From positions 62,001 through 126,000 of the forward strand of contig JANQKS010000013.1 of NCBI GenBank assembly GCA_028281005.1: a DNA stretch of 64,000 nucleotides, written 5' to 3'. Below, one piece after another: positions 26,558-35,241 of the stretch. Numbering within the stretch: position 1 is the stretch's first letter; each line of letters opens with the position of its first letter. This DNA comes from Pseudomonadales bacterium (GTDB lineage: Bacteria > Pseudomonadota > Gammaproteobacteria > Pseudomonadales > Azotimanducaceae). The notes under the pieces were generated by a model. That model saw only the letters and a program-made list of their open reading frames with translations, was not told where the DNA came from and searched no databases. The position numbers were made by a program, and so were the translations under genes.

Positions 26558-27337
26558 CTAGCTCTTGTCGCCAAGCCCAAGACCGCCGAGCACAGAACCT
26601 TCACCCTTCGAGCCGGGGATGGTGGCAGCCGATATCACTCGCTCGGCCAAACGTGAAAACGGCAAACTCTGTAAATACACCGTACCGGTGCCGCGCAAGG
26701 TGGCCAGGAACAAACCCTCACCGCCAAATATCATAGATTTCAATCCACCGGCGCGCTCTATGTCGTAATCGATACCCGGCGTAAACGCGGCGATACAGCC
26801 TGTGTCCACGCGTAACGTTTCGTTTTTCAGCTCCCGTTTAATCACTGTGCCGCCCACATGAACAAAGGCTTTCCCGTCACCGCGCAGGCGCTGCAGAACA
26901 AATCCCTCACCACCAAAAAAACCAGCGCCGAGGCGTTTGTGAAAGGCGATATCCAGGCTGGTACCAAAAGCTGCGCACAGAAACGCATCTTTTTGACAAA
27001 TCAATTCCTGGCCTTCCTGTGCCATGTCGATGGCGATAATGCGGCCGGGATAAGGGGCCGCAAAAGCGACGCGTTTCTTACCGGCGCTGTTATTGGTGAA
27101 GTGGGTCATGAAGATCGATTCGCCGGTCAGCACACGCTTACCGACATTGAGCAAGGTCCCCAGTACACCGCTGTTTGGCTCGGAACCATCCCCCATCTTG
27201 GTATCGAAACTGATGCCGTCTTCCATATAGTTCATGGCACCTGCTTCCGCAATGACAGTTTCCTGCGGGTCGAGCTCAACCTCGACAATCTGCATGTCGT
27301 TGCCGATGATCTCATAGTCCACTTCGTGACAAATCAT
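26558..27337 (-). CDS. AIM24/TIGR00266 family protein
   Basis: A 259-residue protein of the AIM24 family of beta-rich, tandem-repeat proteins. Visible hallmarks are [13 protein letters not shown] near residue 32, the [24 protein letters not shown] segment near residue 145, and a Gly-rich tail. Bacterial members are widespread, apparently soluble and without a defined activity. It is packed between the P450 and acyl-CoA synthetase genes with gaps of only two to three bases, so it is cotranscribed with them; its role there is unknown. Confidence 0.9.
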   Translation of the reverse strand: MICHEVDYEIIGNDMQIVEVELDPQETVIAEAGAMNYMEDGISFDTKMGDGSEPNSGVLGTLLNVGKRVLTGESIFMTHFTNNSAGKKRVAFAAPYPGRIIAIDMAQEGQELICQKDAFLCAAFGTSLDIAFHKRLGAGFFGGEGFVLQRLRGDGKAFVHVGGTVIKRELKNETLRVDTGCIAAFTPGIDYDIERAGGLKSMIFGGEGLFLATLRGTGTVYLQSLPFSRLAERVISAATIPGSKGEGSVLGGLGLGDKS

Positions 27338-27340
27338 GTA

Positions 27341-28867
27341 TTACTCCTTGTGACCTTCCCAGTAGGGCGCGCGCAGCTTACGTTTATTGATTTTGCCCAT
27401 GGTGTTGCGGCCTAAGTCCTCTACCCACTCCAAGCTGCGCGGACACTTGTAGTGCGACAGTTGATCACGGCACCAATTTAGAACTTCATCCGCATCCGCA
27501 GGCTCCCTCTGGGCAATGGCCAGGGCTTTGAGTTCCTCCCCCATTTCCGGGTGGGGTACGCCGATACAGGCGACGTCGAGGATGGCCGGATGTTCAATCA
27601 GTACCTGCTCCGCTTCCGCGGGGTAAATATTGACCCCGCCGGAGACCACCATATCGCTGAATCGGTCGGTAATAAATACATAACCCGCTTCATTCATATA
27701 GGCAATTTCGCCCAGGGTGAACACGCCCGGTGCTATGTGTGCCGCAGCGGATTTCTCCGGGTCGTTGTGATACACCACGCCGCGCCCGGTCGCGTCTTTG
27801 AAAAACAGGCGGCCTTCTTCGCCCGGTGGTAACTCGTTGCCGTCATCATCCAGGATCACGGCCGTAAACGGCGGCAAGGCTTTACCCACGGAGCCAGGGT
27901 TTTCCAACCACTCTTCCGAGGAGATTGCACAAGTGGTGCCCACCTCGGAAGCGCCGTAGGCATCCATAAATACTGGTCCCCACCACTCGATCATGGCTTT
28001 TTTCACATCCACCGGGCATTTTGCCCCGGTGTGAGCAATGCTGATTAACGAACTGAGATCGTATTTCTGTTTGACGTCGTCGGGTAAGGCCAGCAGCCGC
28101 ACAAAGTGTGTCGGCACCATGACGCTGTTGCCGACTTTGTACTTCTCGATAGCGGCCAGGGTTTTTTCCCCATCAAAGCGGCCGAGAATGACGCTGGACA
28201 CACCAGCGGCCAACAGGCGCGCACCGGACAATGGCCCGGTGTGATACATCGGCCCCACCACCATGTGTACACCGTTAGCGGCACGCGGATCCTGGCCCAA
28301 ATTCGCCAGATGTTCCGCTACGGTGTCGCCACCGGCAAACATAGTCGGCGGCAACTCGGTCCCCTTGGGTCGGCCGGTGGTACCAGAGGTATACAAAAGA
28401 TTAGGCATGGGTTTGCGCGATTCATCAGCAGGGGCGTCGGACTGTTGCGCCAGCCACGTCTGCCAGGCTTCAGTGCCCGGTGCTGCGTCGTGCCACGAGA
28501 TGACCGTGGGCACCTTGGCCAATTGCGCAGCTTGCGTCGCCCGCTCCAGCGTGCGGCTATCCGCAAACAACACCCGCACATCCGCATCTTCCAGGATGTA
28601 GGCCACTTCTTCAGCGGTGAGGTGAAAGTTCACGGGCACCACCGATGCACCGGCGATGAGCCCACCCAAATTGGCCATGGCAGTCTCCACCGCGTTTTCC
28701 GCGAACACCGCAACCCGACGTTTGGGCCCGAGGTCGTAGGTGTTTAAGCCGTTTGCCACGCGATTGAGCGTGTTGTCCACTTCCGTCCACAACATGGCTT
28801 TCGATTCATCACGAATCGCCACTTCATCCGGACGCGAGCGGGCCAGCTCAGCTGCAAATGACGGCAT
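27341..28867 (-). CDS. AMP-dependent acyl-CoA synthetase
   Basis: An adenylate-forming enzyme of 508 residues from the ATG at 28867. That start is chosen because a GGAG lies seven bases before it; an upstream GTG would give five more residues without a ribosome site. The P-loop-like motif LLYTSGTTGRPKGTE is near residue 160, the YGASEVGT block near 295, TDRFSDMVVSGGVNIYP near 395 and the catalytic C-terminal lysine region GKINKRKLR at the end. It activates a carboxylic acid to its acyl-CoA. It heads the operon with AIM24 and P450 genes and is divergent from the 2-oxoacid dehydrogenase operon. Confidence 0.93.
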   Translation of the reverse strand: MPSFAAELARSRPDEVAIRDESKAMLWTEVDNTLNRVANGLNTYDLGPKRRVAVFAENAVETAMANLGGLIAGASVVPVNFHLTAEEVAYILEDADVRVLFADSRTLERATQAAQLAKVPTVISWHDAAPGTEAWQTWLAQQSDAPADESRKPMPNLLYTSGTTGRPKGTELPPTMFAGGDTVAEHLANLGQDPRAANGVHMVVGPMYHTGPLSGARLLAAGVSSVILGRFDGEKTLAAIEKYKVGNSVMVPTHFVRLLALPDDVKQKYDLSSLISIAHTGAKCPVDVKKAMIEWWGPVFMDAYGASEVGTTCAISSEEWLENPGSVGKALPPFTAVILDDDGNELPPGEEGRLFFKDATGRGVVYHNDPEKSAAAHIAPGVFTLGEIAYMNEAGYVFITDRFSDMVVSGGVNIYPAEAEQVLIEHPAILDVACIGVPHPEMGEELKALAIAQREPADADEVLNWCRDQLSHYKCPRSLEWVEDLGRNTMGKINKRKLRAPYWEGHKE

Positions 28868-28890
28868 TTTGGGTCTCCACACAAAAATTA

Positions 28891-28952
28891 GAACGCGTTA
28901 TCATAATGGACTCTTATAACTGCTGCCATTCTAGGCTATAAAGACGCGTTCC
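28891..28952. promoter_or_regulatory. Pair of inverted ACGCGT-centred sites in the divergent promoter region
   Basis: GAACGCGT at 28891-28898 (within the palindrome AACGCGTT) is repeated in inverted form as ACGCGTTC at 28944-28951, 53 bp centre to centre or about five helical turns. The pair lies between the acyl-CoA synthetase and E1 alpha genes, well placed for one regulator to control both. Confidence 0.4.
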
Positions 28953-28972
28953 AATTTACTGGGGGAATTACC

Positions 28973-29944
28973 TTGAGCGACGAAATCTCAAACGAGGTCC
29001 TGTTCGATTTACACCGTCGTATGGTGCGTATCCGACGTTTCGAAGAAACCGCGGGCAAAATGATGGAGGACGGGAAAATTCCCGGCGCCCTGCACCTTTA
29101 TGTGGGGGAAGAAGCGGTGGCTACCGGGGTGATGGCGCACCTGTCGAACCAGGATCAGATCACCAGCACCCACCGCGGCCACGGCCACCTCATCGCCAAG
29201 GGCGGCGCGTTCGACCGCATGTTTGCCGAATTGTTTGGCCGCGCCACCGGCTACTGCAAAGGCAAAGGCGGCAGCATGCATATCTCCAACATGGAGCTTG
29301 GCATGCTCGGCGCTAACGGCATTGTTGGCGGAGGCCCACCCATTGCCATGGGTGCCGGGTTTTCCAACAAATTCCGCAAAACCGACAACGTTGCCGTGTG
29401 CTTCTTCGGCGACGGTGCCAGCAACGAAGGTTCCTTCCACGAAGCGGCCAATATGGCGGCGTTATACAAACTGCCGGTGCTGTTTGTGTGCGAAAACAAC
29501 GGCTACGGTGAATACACCCCCCAAGCAAACCACCAAGCCATTGTCGATGTCGCCGACCGTGCTCAGGGTTATGGCATGCCGGGTGTCATCGTCGACGGCA
29601 TGGACGTCATAGCGGTGTATGAAGCCGCAGGTGAAGCCATCGCCCGCGCACGTGCCGGTGAAGGGCCAACCTTGCTCGAGTGCAAAACCTACCGCTACTA
29701 CGACCACGTTGGCGTGCGTGGCATGGGCCTCACCTACCGCACCGACGAAGAAGTCGAAGAGTGGCAAAAGAAAGACCCCATTGATCAATTTGAAACGCGT
29801 CTGGCCGAGCAAGGCATCTTGAGCGCGGAAGCCGCCCAAGCGGTACATGATGAGGTGTTGGCGGAAATCGACAAAGCCATCAAATTTGCTGAAGACAGCC
29901 CCTATCCGGAACCGGAAGCGGTGCTCGAAGACGTTTACGCCTAA
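28973..29944 (+). CDS. acoA: Thiamine-dependent 2-oxoacid/acetoin dehydrogenase E1 alpha
   Basis: A 323-residue E1 alpha subunit. It has the ThDP-binding motif GDG-(X)n-N seen as FFGDGASNEGSFHEAANMAALYKLPVLFVCENNGYGEYT (about residues 145-183, given in part), preceded by GKGGSMH. The start is TTG at 28973 following GGGGGAA. With the beta subunit it decarboxylates a 2-oxo substrate and passes the acyl group to lipoyl-E2. The presence of an AcoX-like gene in the operon favours an acetoin dehydrogenase, but branched-chain or other oxoacid use cannot be excluded. Confidence 0.92.
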   Translation: MSDEISNEVLFDLHRRMVRIRRFEETAGKMMEDGKIPGALHLYVGEEAVATGVMAHLSNQDQITSTHRGHGHLIAKGGAFDRMFAELFGRATGYCKGKGGSMHISNMELGMLGANGIVGGGPPIAMGAGFSNKFRKTDNVAVCFFGDGASNEGSFHEAANMAALYKLPVLFVCENNGYGEYTPQANHQAIVDVADRAQGYGMPGVIVDGMDVIAVYEAAGEAIARARAGEGPTLLECKTYRYYDHVGVRGMGLTYRTDEEVEEWQKKDPIDQFETRLAEQGILSAEAAQAVHDEVLAEIDKAIKFAEDSPYPEPEAVLEDVYA

Positions 29945-29978
29945 CAAATCTATTTAGTAAGAGTTCATAGGAATCATC

Positions 29979-30980
29979 ATGGCAGAAGCACAACAAGTGC
30001 AAGCACGCACGCTCCCCTACGTGGCCGCCATTACCGAAGGTATACGCGCGGTCATGCTCGAGCAAGACAACGCCTTCATCGCCGGTGAAGACGTGGCCGG
30101 CGCCGGCGGTGTCTACGGCTACTACAACGGCTTGTTAAAAGAGTTTGGGCCGGAACGGGTCTACGACACCCCAATTTCAGAAGAAGGCATCGTGGGGCTG
30201 GGCGTCGGCGCTGCCGCCACCGGTTGCCGCCCCATCATCGACCTCATGTTCATGGATTTCCTCGGCGAATGTATGGACGAGGTGGCGAATCAATTGGCCA
30301 AAATGCGGTATATGTTTGGTGGCGCCGCCACCCTGCCGGTAACCATGCTAACCATGGCAGGCGCGGGCATGAGCTTGGCCGCCCAGCATAGCCAAAGTTT
30401 AGAGGCTTGGCTATGTCACTTACCCGGTCTAAAACTGGTCGCCCCCACTACGCCATACGACGCCAAAGGTCTGATCATCGCAGCCGCGAGGGATGATAAT
30501 CCGGTGATTGTGATGCTGAACAAAATGTCCCTTGCCATCCAAGGTGAGGTACCCGAAGAGGCTTATGCGATTCCCCTGGGTAAGGCCAATATTGTGCGCC
30601 CGGGCAGCAACTACACCATCGTCGCCATCGGCCGCATGATGCACGAAGCGCTGAAAGCCGCGGACCAATTGGCGGAGCTGGGCATTGATGCAGAAGTCAT
30701 CGACCCACGCACCCTGCAACCGTTCGACACCGCCACCGTGGTGGAATCCGTGAAGAAGACCCATCGCGCGTTGATTGTGCATGAAGCTGTGCGTTTTGGC
30801 GGTTTTGGCGGTGAAATAGCTGCGCAGATTCAGGAAGACGCTTTCGACTACCTGGACGCACCGGTCGCCCGCGTGGGTGCGCCGTTTTCCCCGGTACCCT
30901 TTAGCCCAGCCCTCGAACAACACTACATCCCCAACGCTGAGCGCATCGTCGCCGAAGCGAAAAAGCAGCTGGGCCTGTAA
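29979..30980 (+). CDS. acoB: 2-oxoacid/acetoin dehydrogenase E1 beta
   Basis: A 333-residue transketolase-like E1 beta subunit. The beginning ITEGIRAVMLEQDNAF, the GEDVAGAGGVYG segment near residue 38, EEGIVGLGVGAAATG and the C-terminal transketolase domain (VIDPRTLQPFD near 245) are all present. It forms the alpha2beta2 heterotetramer with the preceding gene product, 34 bases upstream. The gene is unremarkable in length and composition and is confidently a partner of E1 alpha. Confidence 0.93.
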   Translation: MAEAQQVQARTLPYVAAITEGIRAVMLEQDNAFIAGEDVAGAGGVYGYYNGLLKEFGPERVYDTPISEEGIVGLGVGAAATGCRPIIDLMFMDFLGECMDEVANQLAKMRYMFGGAATLPVTMLTMAGAGMSLAAQHSQSLEAWLCHLPGLKLVAPTTPYDAKGLIIAAARDDNPVIVMLNKMSLAIQGEVPEEAYAIPLGKANIVRPGSNYTIVAIGRMMHEALKAADQLAELGIDAEVIDPRTLQPFDTATVVESVKKTHRALIVHEAVRFGGFGGEIAAQIQEDAFDYLDAPVARVGAPFSPVPFSPALEQHYIPNAERIVAEAKKQLGL

Positions 30981-31002
30981 GCGCCAACACAGCGGAGACT
31001 AG

Positions 31003-32028
31003 GTGGTGGGGAAAATAGGGCTGCTGGCCAACCCGGCGTCCGGCAAGGACGTGCGCCGGCTTGTTGCGCGCGCGTCGGTGTTCGACAACCAAGAAAAACG
31101 TGCCATCATCCGCCGTGCCATTGTGGGCGCTGTCGCCAGCGCCGCCGGCAGCGGCAGCGAGCTCGAATTTGTCTATCACAATGACGCCCATGGTATTGTG
31201 CAGCAGGCCTTGGAGGAGTTTGGCGGCGACATTAAGGCCACGCCAGTGGACTCCACACAGATGAGTTCTGCGCTGGACACCATCTCTGCGGCCCGCGCCA
31301 TGCGCGACCAGGCCTGCGACATCGTCATTACCCTCGGTGGTGACGGTACCAACCGGGCTTTCTGTCTGGGCTGGCAAGACGCGCCCATGCTGCCTATCAG
31401 CAGCGGCACCAATAATGTATTCCCTAACTTGCGCGAAGCCACCATCGCCGGAGCCGCGGCGGGTTTAATTGCCAGCGGTCAGCTGGGCTCCGAACTGATG
31501 CTGCAGCAGAAGTGTATTTCCGTACACATCGAAGATGAGCGTGAAGATCTGGCACTCATCGACGCATTGCTCACCAACGAGCGTTTTGTGGGGGCACGAG
31601 CCTTGCTGAAACCGGATCAGTTTCGCTCTGCGCTGTTAACCCGCGCGGAACCCGCGGCGGTGGGTATCACCTCCATCGGCGGCCTTTTAAACCCGGTTGA
31701 TGCACGCGCGGACCACGGTTTATGGCTGGAATTTGGTGCCGCCGGGGACATTGTGCACGCGCCTATTGCGCCCGGTTATTACCAAGATGTTGGCGTAAGC
31801 GTCTGCCAGACACTGAAGTTGGAGCAAACTGTACGCTGCGTGGGGCCGGGTACGCTGGCGTTTGATGGTGAACGTGAGCGCACCCTACGCGACGGCCAGG
31901 AGGCCAAACTGACCATCTCACGCACCGGTCCAAGGGTGTTGGACGTCACCGCCGCGCTGCATCGCGCAGCGGAGATCGGCAGTTTCATCAAGCCGCAACA
32001 AACGCAACCAGCGCCAAAAACGTCATAG
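31003..32028 (+). CDS. acoX: AcoX-like ATP-NAD kinase fold protein
   Basis: A 341-residue protein with the NAD kinase/diacylglycerol kinase fold. The N-terminal GLLANPASGKDVRRL and the GGDGTNR nucleotide motif near residue 110 are clear, followed by SSGTNNVF. Proteins of this type (AcoX) accompany acetoin dehydrogenase genes in many bacteria; their function is not settled. The start is GTG at 31003 with GGAG upstream. It lies between the E1 beta and E2 genes, so it is part of the operon. Confidence 0.88.
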   Translation: MVGKIGLLANPASGKDVRRLVARASVFDNQEKRAIIRRAIVGAVASAAGSGSELEFVYHNDAHGIVQQALEEFGGDIKATPVDSTQMSSALDTISAARAMRDQACDIVITLGGDGTNRAFCLGWQDAPMLPISSGTNNVFPNLREATIAGAAAGLIASGQLGSELMLQQKCISVHIEDEREDLALIDALLTNERFVGARALLKPDQFRSALLTRAEPAAVGITSIGGLLNPVDARADHGLWLEFGAAGDIVHAPIAPGYYQDVGVSVCQTLKLEQTVRCVGPGTLAFDGERERTLRDGQEAKLTISRTGPRVLDVTAALHRAAEIGSFIKPQQTQPAPKTS

Positions 32029-32121
32029 GTCATGTTGGCAGTCACGACAGATACATGCACCTTAAGCACAAACAACAAAGTCCAAAGACACATAAAGCAT
32101 AGAGATTAAGAGCGAACAAAC

Positions 32122-33483
32122 ATGGCAACCGAAATTTATCTGGTCAAAGTGGGCATGAGCATGACCGAAGGGGTCGTGGAAGAGTGGTACATCGCCGACG
32201 GCGCGCGCGTGGAAACCGGCGAACTGCTCTACCGCCTGGAAACCGAAAAGGTCAATCTCGATGTTGATGCGGAAGCCAGCGGCATCGTTAAACATTTGGT
32301 TGGGGAAGGCATCACCATGACGCCCGGTGATGTGGTGGGTTACATCTTTGCCGACGACGAGGAAATACCCGCTGATCTGAGCACTTTGGGGGGCGGCAGT
32401 GCTCAAGCAAACGCCGCAGCCTCGTCATCAAGCCCGGCGGCTACAACTACCGCGGCCCCTACCCCGGCAGAACGCGCGCCTGGCGAGCGTGTATTTGCAT
32501 CCCCCGCAGCAAGGCGCTTGGCAGGAGAACTCGGCATCGACTACACCTTGTTGATAGGTTCCGGGCCGGGTGGACGTATTGTCGAAGCGGACGTCCACGC
32601 CGCTACCGACAGCCAAGGTGCCACGGTCCCGGGACCCAGTTCACCCATGGCACGCAAAATAGCGCGTGAACTTGGGGTGGATTTAAGCCAGGTTCGCGGC
32701 ACCGGACCGGGTGGCCGCGTGACCAAGGAAGACGTCGAAAAGGCCGCCGCTGCTCCGGGTGCCGCCCCGGCTGCAGCGCCTGCAACCCGCGCCGCCCCAG
32801 CCGGCAGCGTCCCGGTACGCGGTATGCGTAAAACCATTGCCGAACGTATGCACGACAGCCTACAAAGCATGGCGCAGCTGACCATGGACATGGATGTGAA
32901 CATGGATGACGCCATCAAGCTACGTAATCAGCTGGTGGATGAGTGGGTTGACGAAGGCGTCAAACCCACCTACACCGATTTGGTCATACGGGCGGTGGCG
33001 CGCGCGTTGCAAAAACACCCGCTGATGAATGCCAGCTGGGGGGATCAGGAAATTACGTTACACGGTGAGATCCATGTCGGCATGGCAGTGGCACTCGAAG
33101 AAGGCCTGATTGTGCCCGTCATCAAAAACACCGCTGACATATCCATCAAAGCGTTGGTACAAGAAAGTACCCGCCTGGCGCAAGACGCCCGCGACGGCAA
33201 CGCTTCTCTCGACGATATGCAAGGCGGCACCTTTACCGTATCGGCCCTCGGTATGTTTGGGGTGGATGCATTTACTCCCATCATCAACTCACCCCAGGCG
33301 GGGATCCTTGGGGTAAACCGGATACGCGACGACATCGCCTGGGAGGGTGACAAACCGGTTAAAACACAAGTCATGCGTCTGTCGCTGACTTGGGATCATC
33401 GTGTGCTTGACGGTGGACCCGCCGCGCTGTTCTTAGGTGAAGTGAAAAACTTACTGGAGGCGCCCTACCGCCTGTTGCTGTAA
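32122..33483 (+). CDS. acoC: Dihydrolipoamide acyltransferase E2 with two E3-binding domains
   Basis: A 453-residue E2. The lipoyl domain is at residues 2-77 with the modified lysine at K43 (ETEKVNLDV). Ala/Pro-rich linkers follow. Two peripheral-subunit-binding domains are present, near residues 117-155 (ASPAARRLAGELGID...GPGGRI) and 172-210 (SPMARKIARELGVD...GPGGRV), where one is usual. The catalytic acyltransferase domain fills the C-terminus with HRVLDG (His426, Asp430). No E3 gene follows, so a housekeeping dihydrolipoamide dehydrogenase must complete the complex. Confidence 0.93.
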   Translation: MATEIYLVKVGMSMTEGVVEEWYIADGARVETGELLYRLETEKVNLDVDAEASGIVKHLVGEGITMTPGDVVGYIFADDEEIPADLSTLGGGSAQANAAASSSSPAATTTAAPTPAERAPGERVFASPAARRLAGELGIDYTLLIGSGPGGRIVEADVHAATDSQGATVPGPSSPMARKIARELGVDLSQVRGTGPGGRVTKEDVEKAAAAPGAAPAAAPATRAAPAGSVPVRGMRKTIAERMHDSLQSMAQLTMDMDVNMDDAIKLRNQLVDEWVDEGVKPTYTDLVIRAVARALQKHPLMNASWGDQEITLHGEIHVGMAVALEEGLIVPVIKNTADISIKALVQESTRLAQDARDGNASLDDMQGGTFTVSALGMFGVDAFTPIINSPQAGILGVNRIRDDIAWEGDKPVKTQVMRLSLTWDHRVLDGGPAALFLGEVKNLLEAPYRLLL

Positions 33484-33492
33484 CCTGAGCGC

Positions 33493-34356
33493 ATGCAAGT
33501 CACTCCCATCTCTCCGACCATCGGCGCTGAAGTCAGCGGCATCGATCTCACAGAGCTCGATGATGCAGAGTTCGCGGTACTACACGACGCTTTTGTGGAA
33601 TACAGCGTTTTGGTATTTCGCGATCAGCCGGCGCTCACGCCGAGCCAACAAGTCGGCTTTGCCAAGCGGTTCGGACCGTTGCATACCCACCCGGCGGCAC
33701 CGACGTTAGCCGGTCATCCGGAAGTATTTGTTATCCATGCCCACGCCGAATCTAAGGTGGCAAATGGCAACGGCTGGCACACCGATGTTTCCTGTGATGA
33801 AGCCCCGCCTTTAGCCACCATGCTACAGCTCCACCTGTTGCCACCGAGCGGCGGCGATACGCTGTTCGCTTCGATGTACGCCGCGTTCGAAACGCTTTCG
33901 CCGCACCTGCAAGAATGGCTGATGAGCCTGCAAGCCCATCACGAATCGGAACACATTTACCGGGGTCGTTACGCCGACCGTGGGGTCGACGATGCTGGGC
34001 GGGAATATCCCAAAGCCCTACATCCGGTGGTTCGTACACACCCCGACTCCGGCCGTAAAGCGTTGTACGTCAATCCCAGCTTCACCACCCGCATCGACGG
34101 TTTGACGCGTAAAGAAAGTGATGCGCTGCTGCACATGCTCTATACCCATCAGCAACGCCCGGAGTTTCAAATGCGCCTGACCTGGCAGCCAAACACCTTG
34201 GCGCTGTGGGATAACCGTTGCACACAACATTTTGCGTTGTGGGATTACTGGCCACATGAACGTAAAGGACATCGCGTGACTGTGCTAGGCGAACGCCCCT
34301 TTTTGGAACAGTCAGCACCGGTACATGTAGACATGCATCTGTCGAGGCAGCTCTAA
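33493..34356 (+). CDS. TauD/TfdA-family Fe(II)/2-oxoglutarate dioxygenase
   Basis: A 287-residue dioxygenase, starting nine bases after E2. The family's iron-binding HxD is in GWHTDVSCDEAPP near residue 95. The distal arm WDNRCTQHFALWDYWPHERKGHRVTVLG carries the second His and the Arg that binds 2-oxoglutarate. Members hydroxylate taurine, 2,4-D, alkyl sulfates and other small acids, releasing succinate. The tight spacing suggests cotranscription with the oxoacid dehydrogenase operon, so its product may feed it. The substrate is unknown. Confidence 0.92.
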   Translation: MQVTPISPTIGAEVSGIDLTELDDAEFAVLHDAFVEYSVLVFRDQPALTPSQQVGFAKRFGPLHTHPAAPTLAGHPEVFVIHAHAESKVANGNGWHTDVSCDEAPPLATMLQLHLLPPSGGDTLFASMYAAFETLSPHLQEWLMSLQAHHESEHIYRGRYADRGVDDAGREYPKALHPVVRTHPDSGRKALYVNPSFTTRIDGLTRKESDALLHMLYTHQQRPEFQMRLTWQPNTLALWDNRCTQHFALWDYWPHERKGHRVTVLGERPFLEQSAPVHVDMHLSRQL

Positions 34357-34380
34357 AACTCTACAATCCTAACAGGGCGA

Positions 34381-35154
34381 TTAAGTTGCACTCTTGTTGA
34401 CAAACCAGACCTCTTCACTCGGCCATAAATGGGCCCATTCCGGACTGGCCCATAGGTAGCGGGTGGTGGCATCGTTAGGTGCTCGCAATTCAACCAACCG
34501 CTCAACGGTTAATTGATTGGCACGCAGCAGATCTATCATCTCGCCGTGGGGCAAATGGAATTCGGTGGAGCCAGGCTCATCCGGCCAGTTGATGGCGTGC
34601 ATGTCAAAATACGGCCGCAGCAACTCACGTTTGGTGGGGCCATCCGCATCGTAGTCCGGTGTACACATCACCATCAGCGGAGAATTGGTGAGAAAAGCAA
34701 GCTGCCCACCGGGTTTCAGCACCCGCGCGGCTTCCGGGATCCACAGATAAGGGTCTGCCCATAAACACGCGCCATATTCGGAGATGGCAAAGTCAAAAGT
34801 GTCATCTGCAAAGGGCAACTGTTCAGCAAAACCTTCGCGGATATCGATGTCCAAACCATGCTCTTGCTGTAGACGACGTGCGGTGGCGAGTTGGTTTGGG
34901 GTCGGATCGATGGCCGAAACGTCACCGCCGCGGCGCACCATCCAGGCGGAGACATAGGCGGTACCACAGCCTAGCTCAATGCAACGTTGGCCGGCTAATG
35001 AATCCGGTAAGAAGCCTACCTCACGATTGGGTATGCGCCAGATACCCCAATAAGGCTCTGGTGATGCCCAGGCTAATTCGGCGGCTTCTACGTAGTTTAC
35101 CGCTTCCTGTTGCCAGGAGTCGACGTTGCCTTGTAGGTAGTCTGGTTTATCCAT
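34381..35154 (-). CDS. Class I SAM-dependent methyltransferase
   Basis: A 257-residue methyltransferase of the UbiE/Methyltransf_11 type. Motif I is ELGCGTAYVSAWMVRRG near residue 57, the acidic loop is SAIDPTPNQL near 81, and FDFAISEYGACLWADP near 122 is the post-I/motif II region. The ATG at 35154 is preferred over a TTG two codons upstream. It is convergent with the dioxygenase and downstream of the Liv-type binding protein. The substrate cannot be inferred. Confidence 0.88.
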   Translation of the reverse strand: MDKPDYLQGNVDSWQQEAVNYVEAAELAWASPEPYWGIWRIPNREVGFLPDSLAGQRCIELGCGTAYVSAWMVRRGGDVSAIDPTPNQLATARRLQQEHGLDIDIREGFAEQLPFADDTFDFAISEYGACLWADPYLWIPEAARVLKPGGQLAFLTNSPLMVMCTPDYDADGPTKRELLRPYFDMHAINWPDEPGSTEFHLPHGEMIDLLRANQLTVERLVELRAPNDATTRYLWASPEWAHLWPSEEVWFVNKSAT

Positions 35155-35241
35155 AAACAAAGAGCGCTAGAGTGCCGGCGCCTCACGTAACAGTGTGCCT
35201 ATTACCTGGCCGCGCCTACCTGGGCGCGCCGCCGCTTCAGA

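Noticed and set aside
31003-32028. Housekeeping NAD kinase
   Set aside because: Although the GGDGT motif is shared, length and operon position match AcoX-like proteins rather than NadK.
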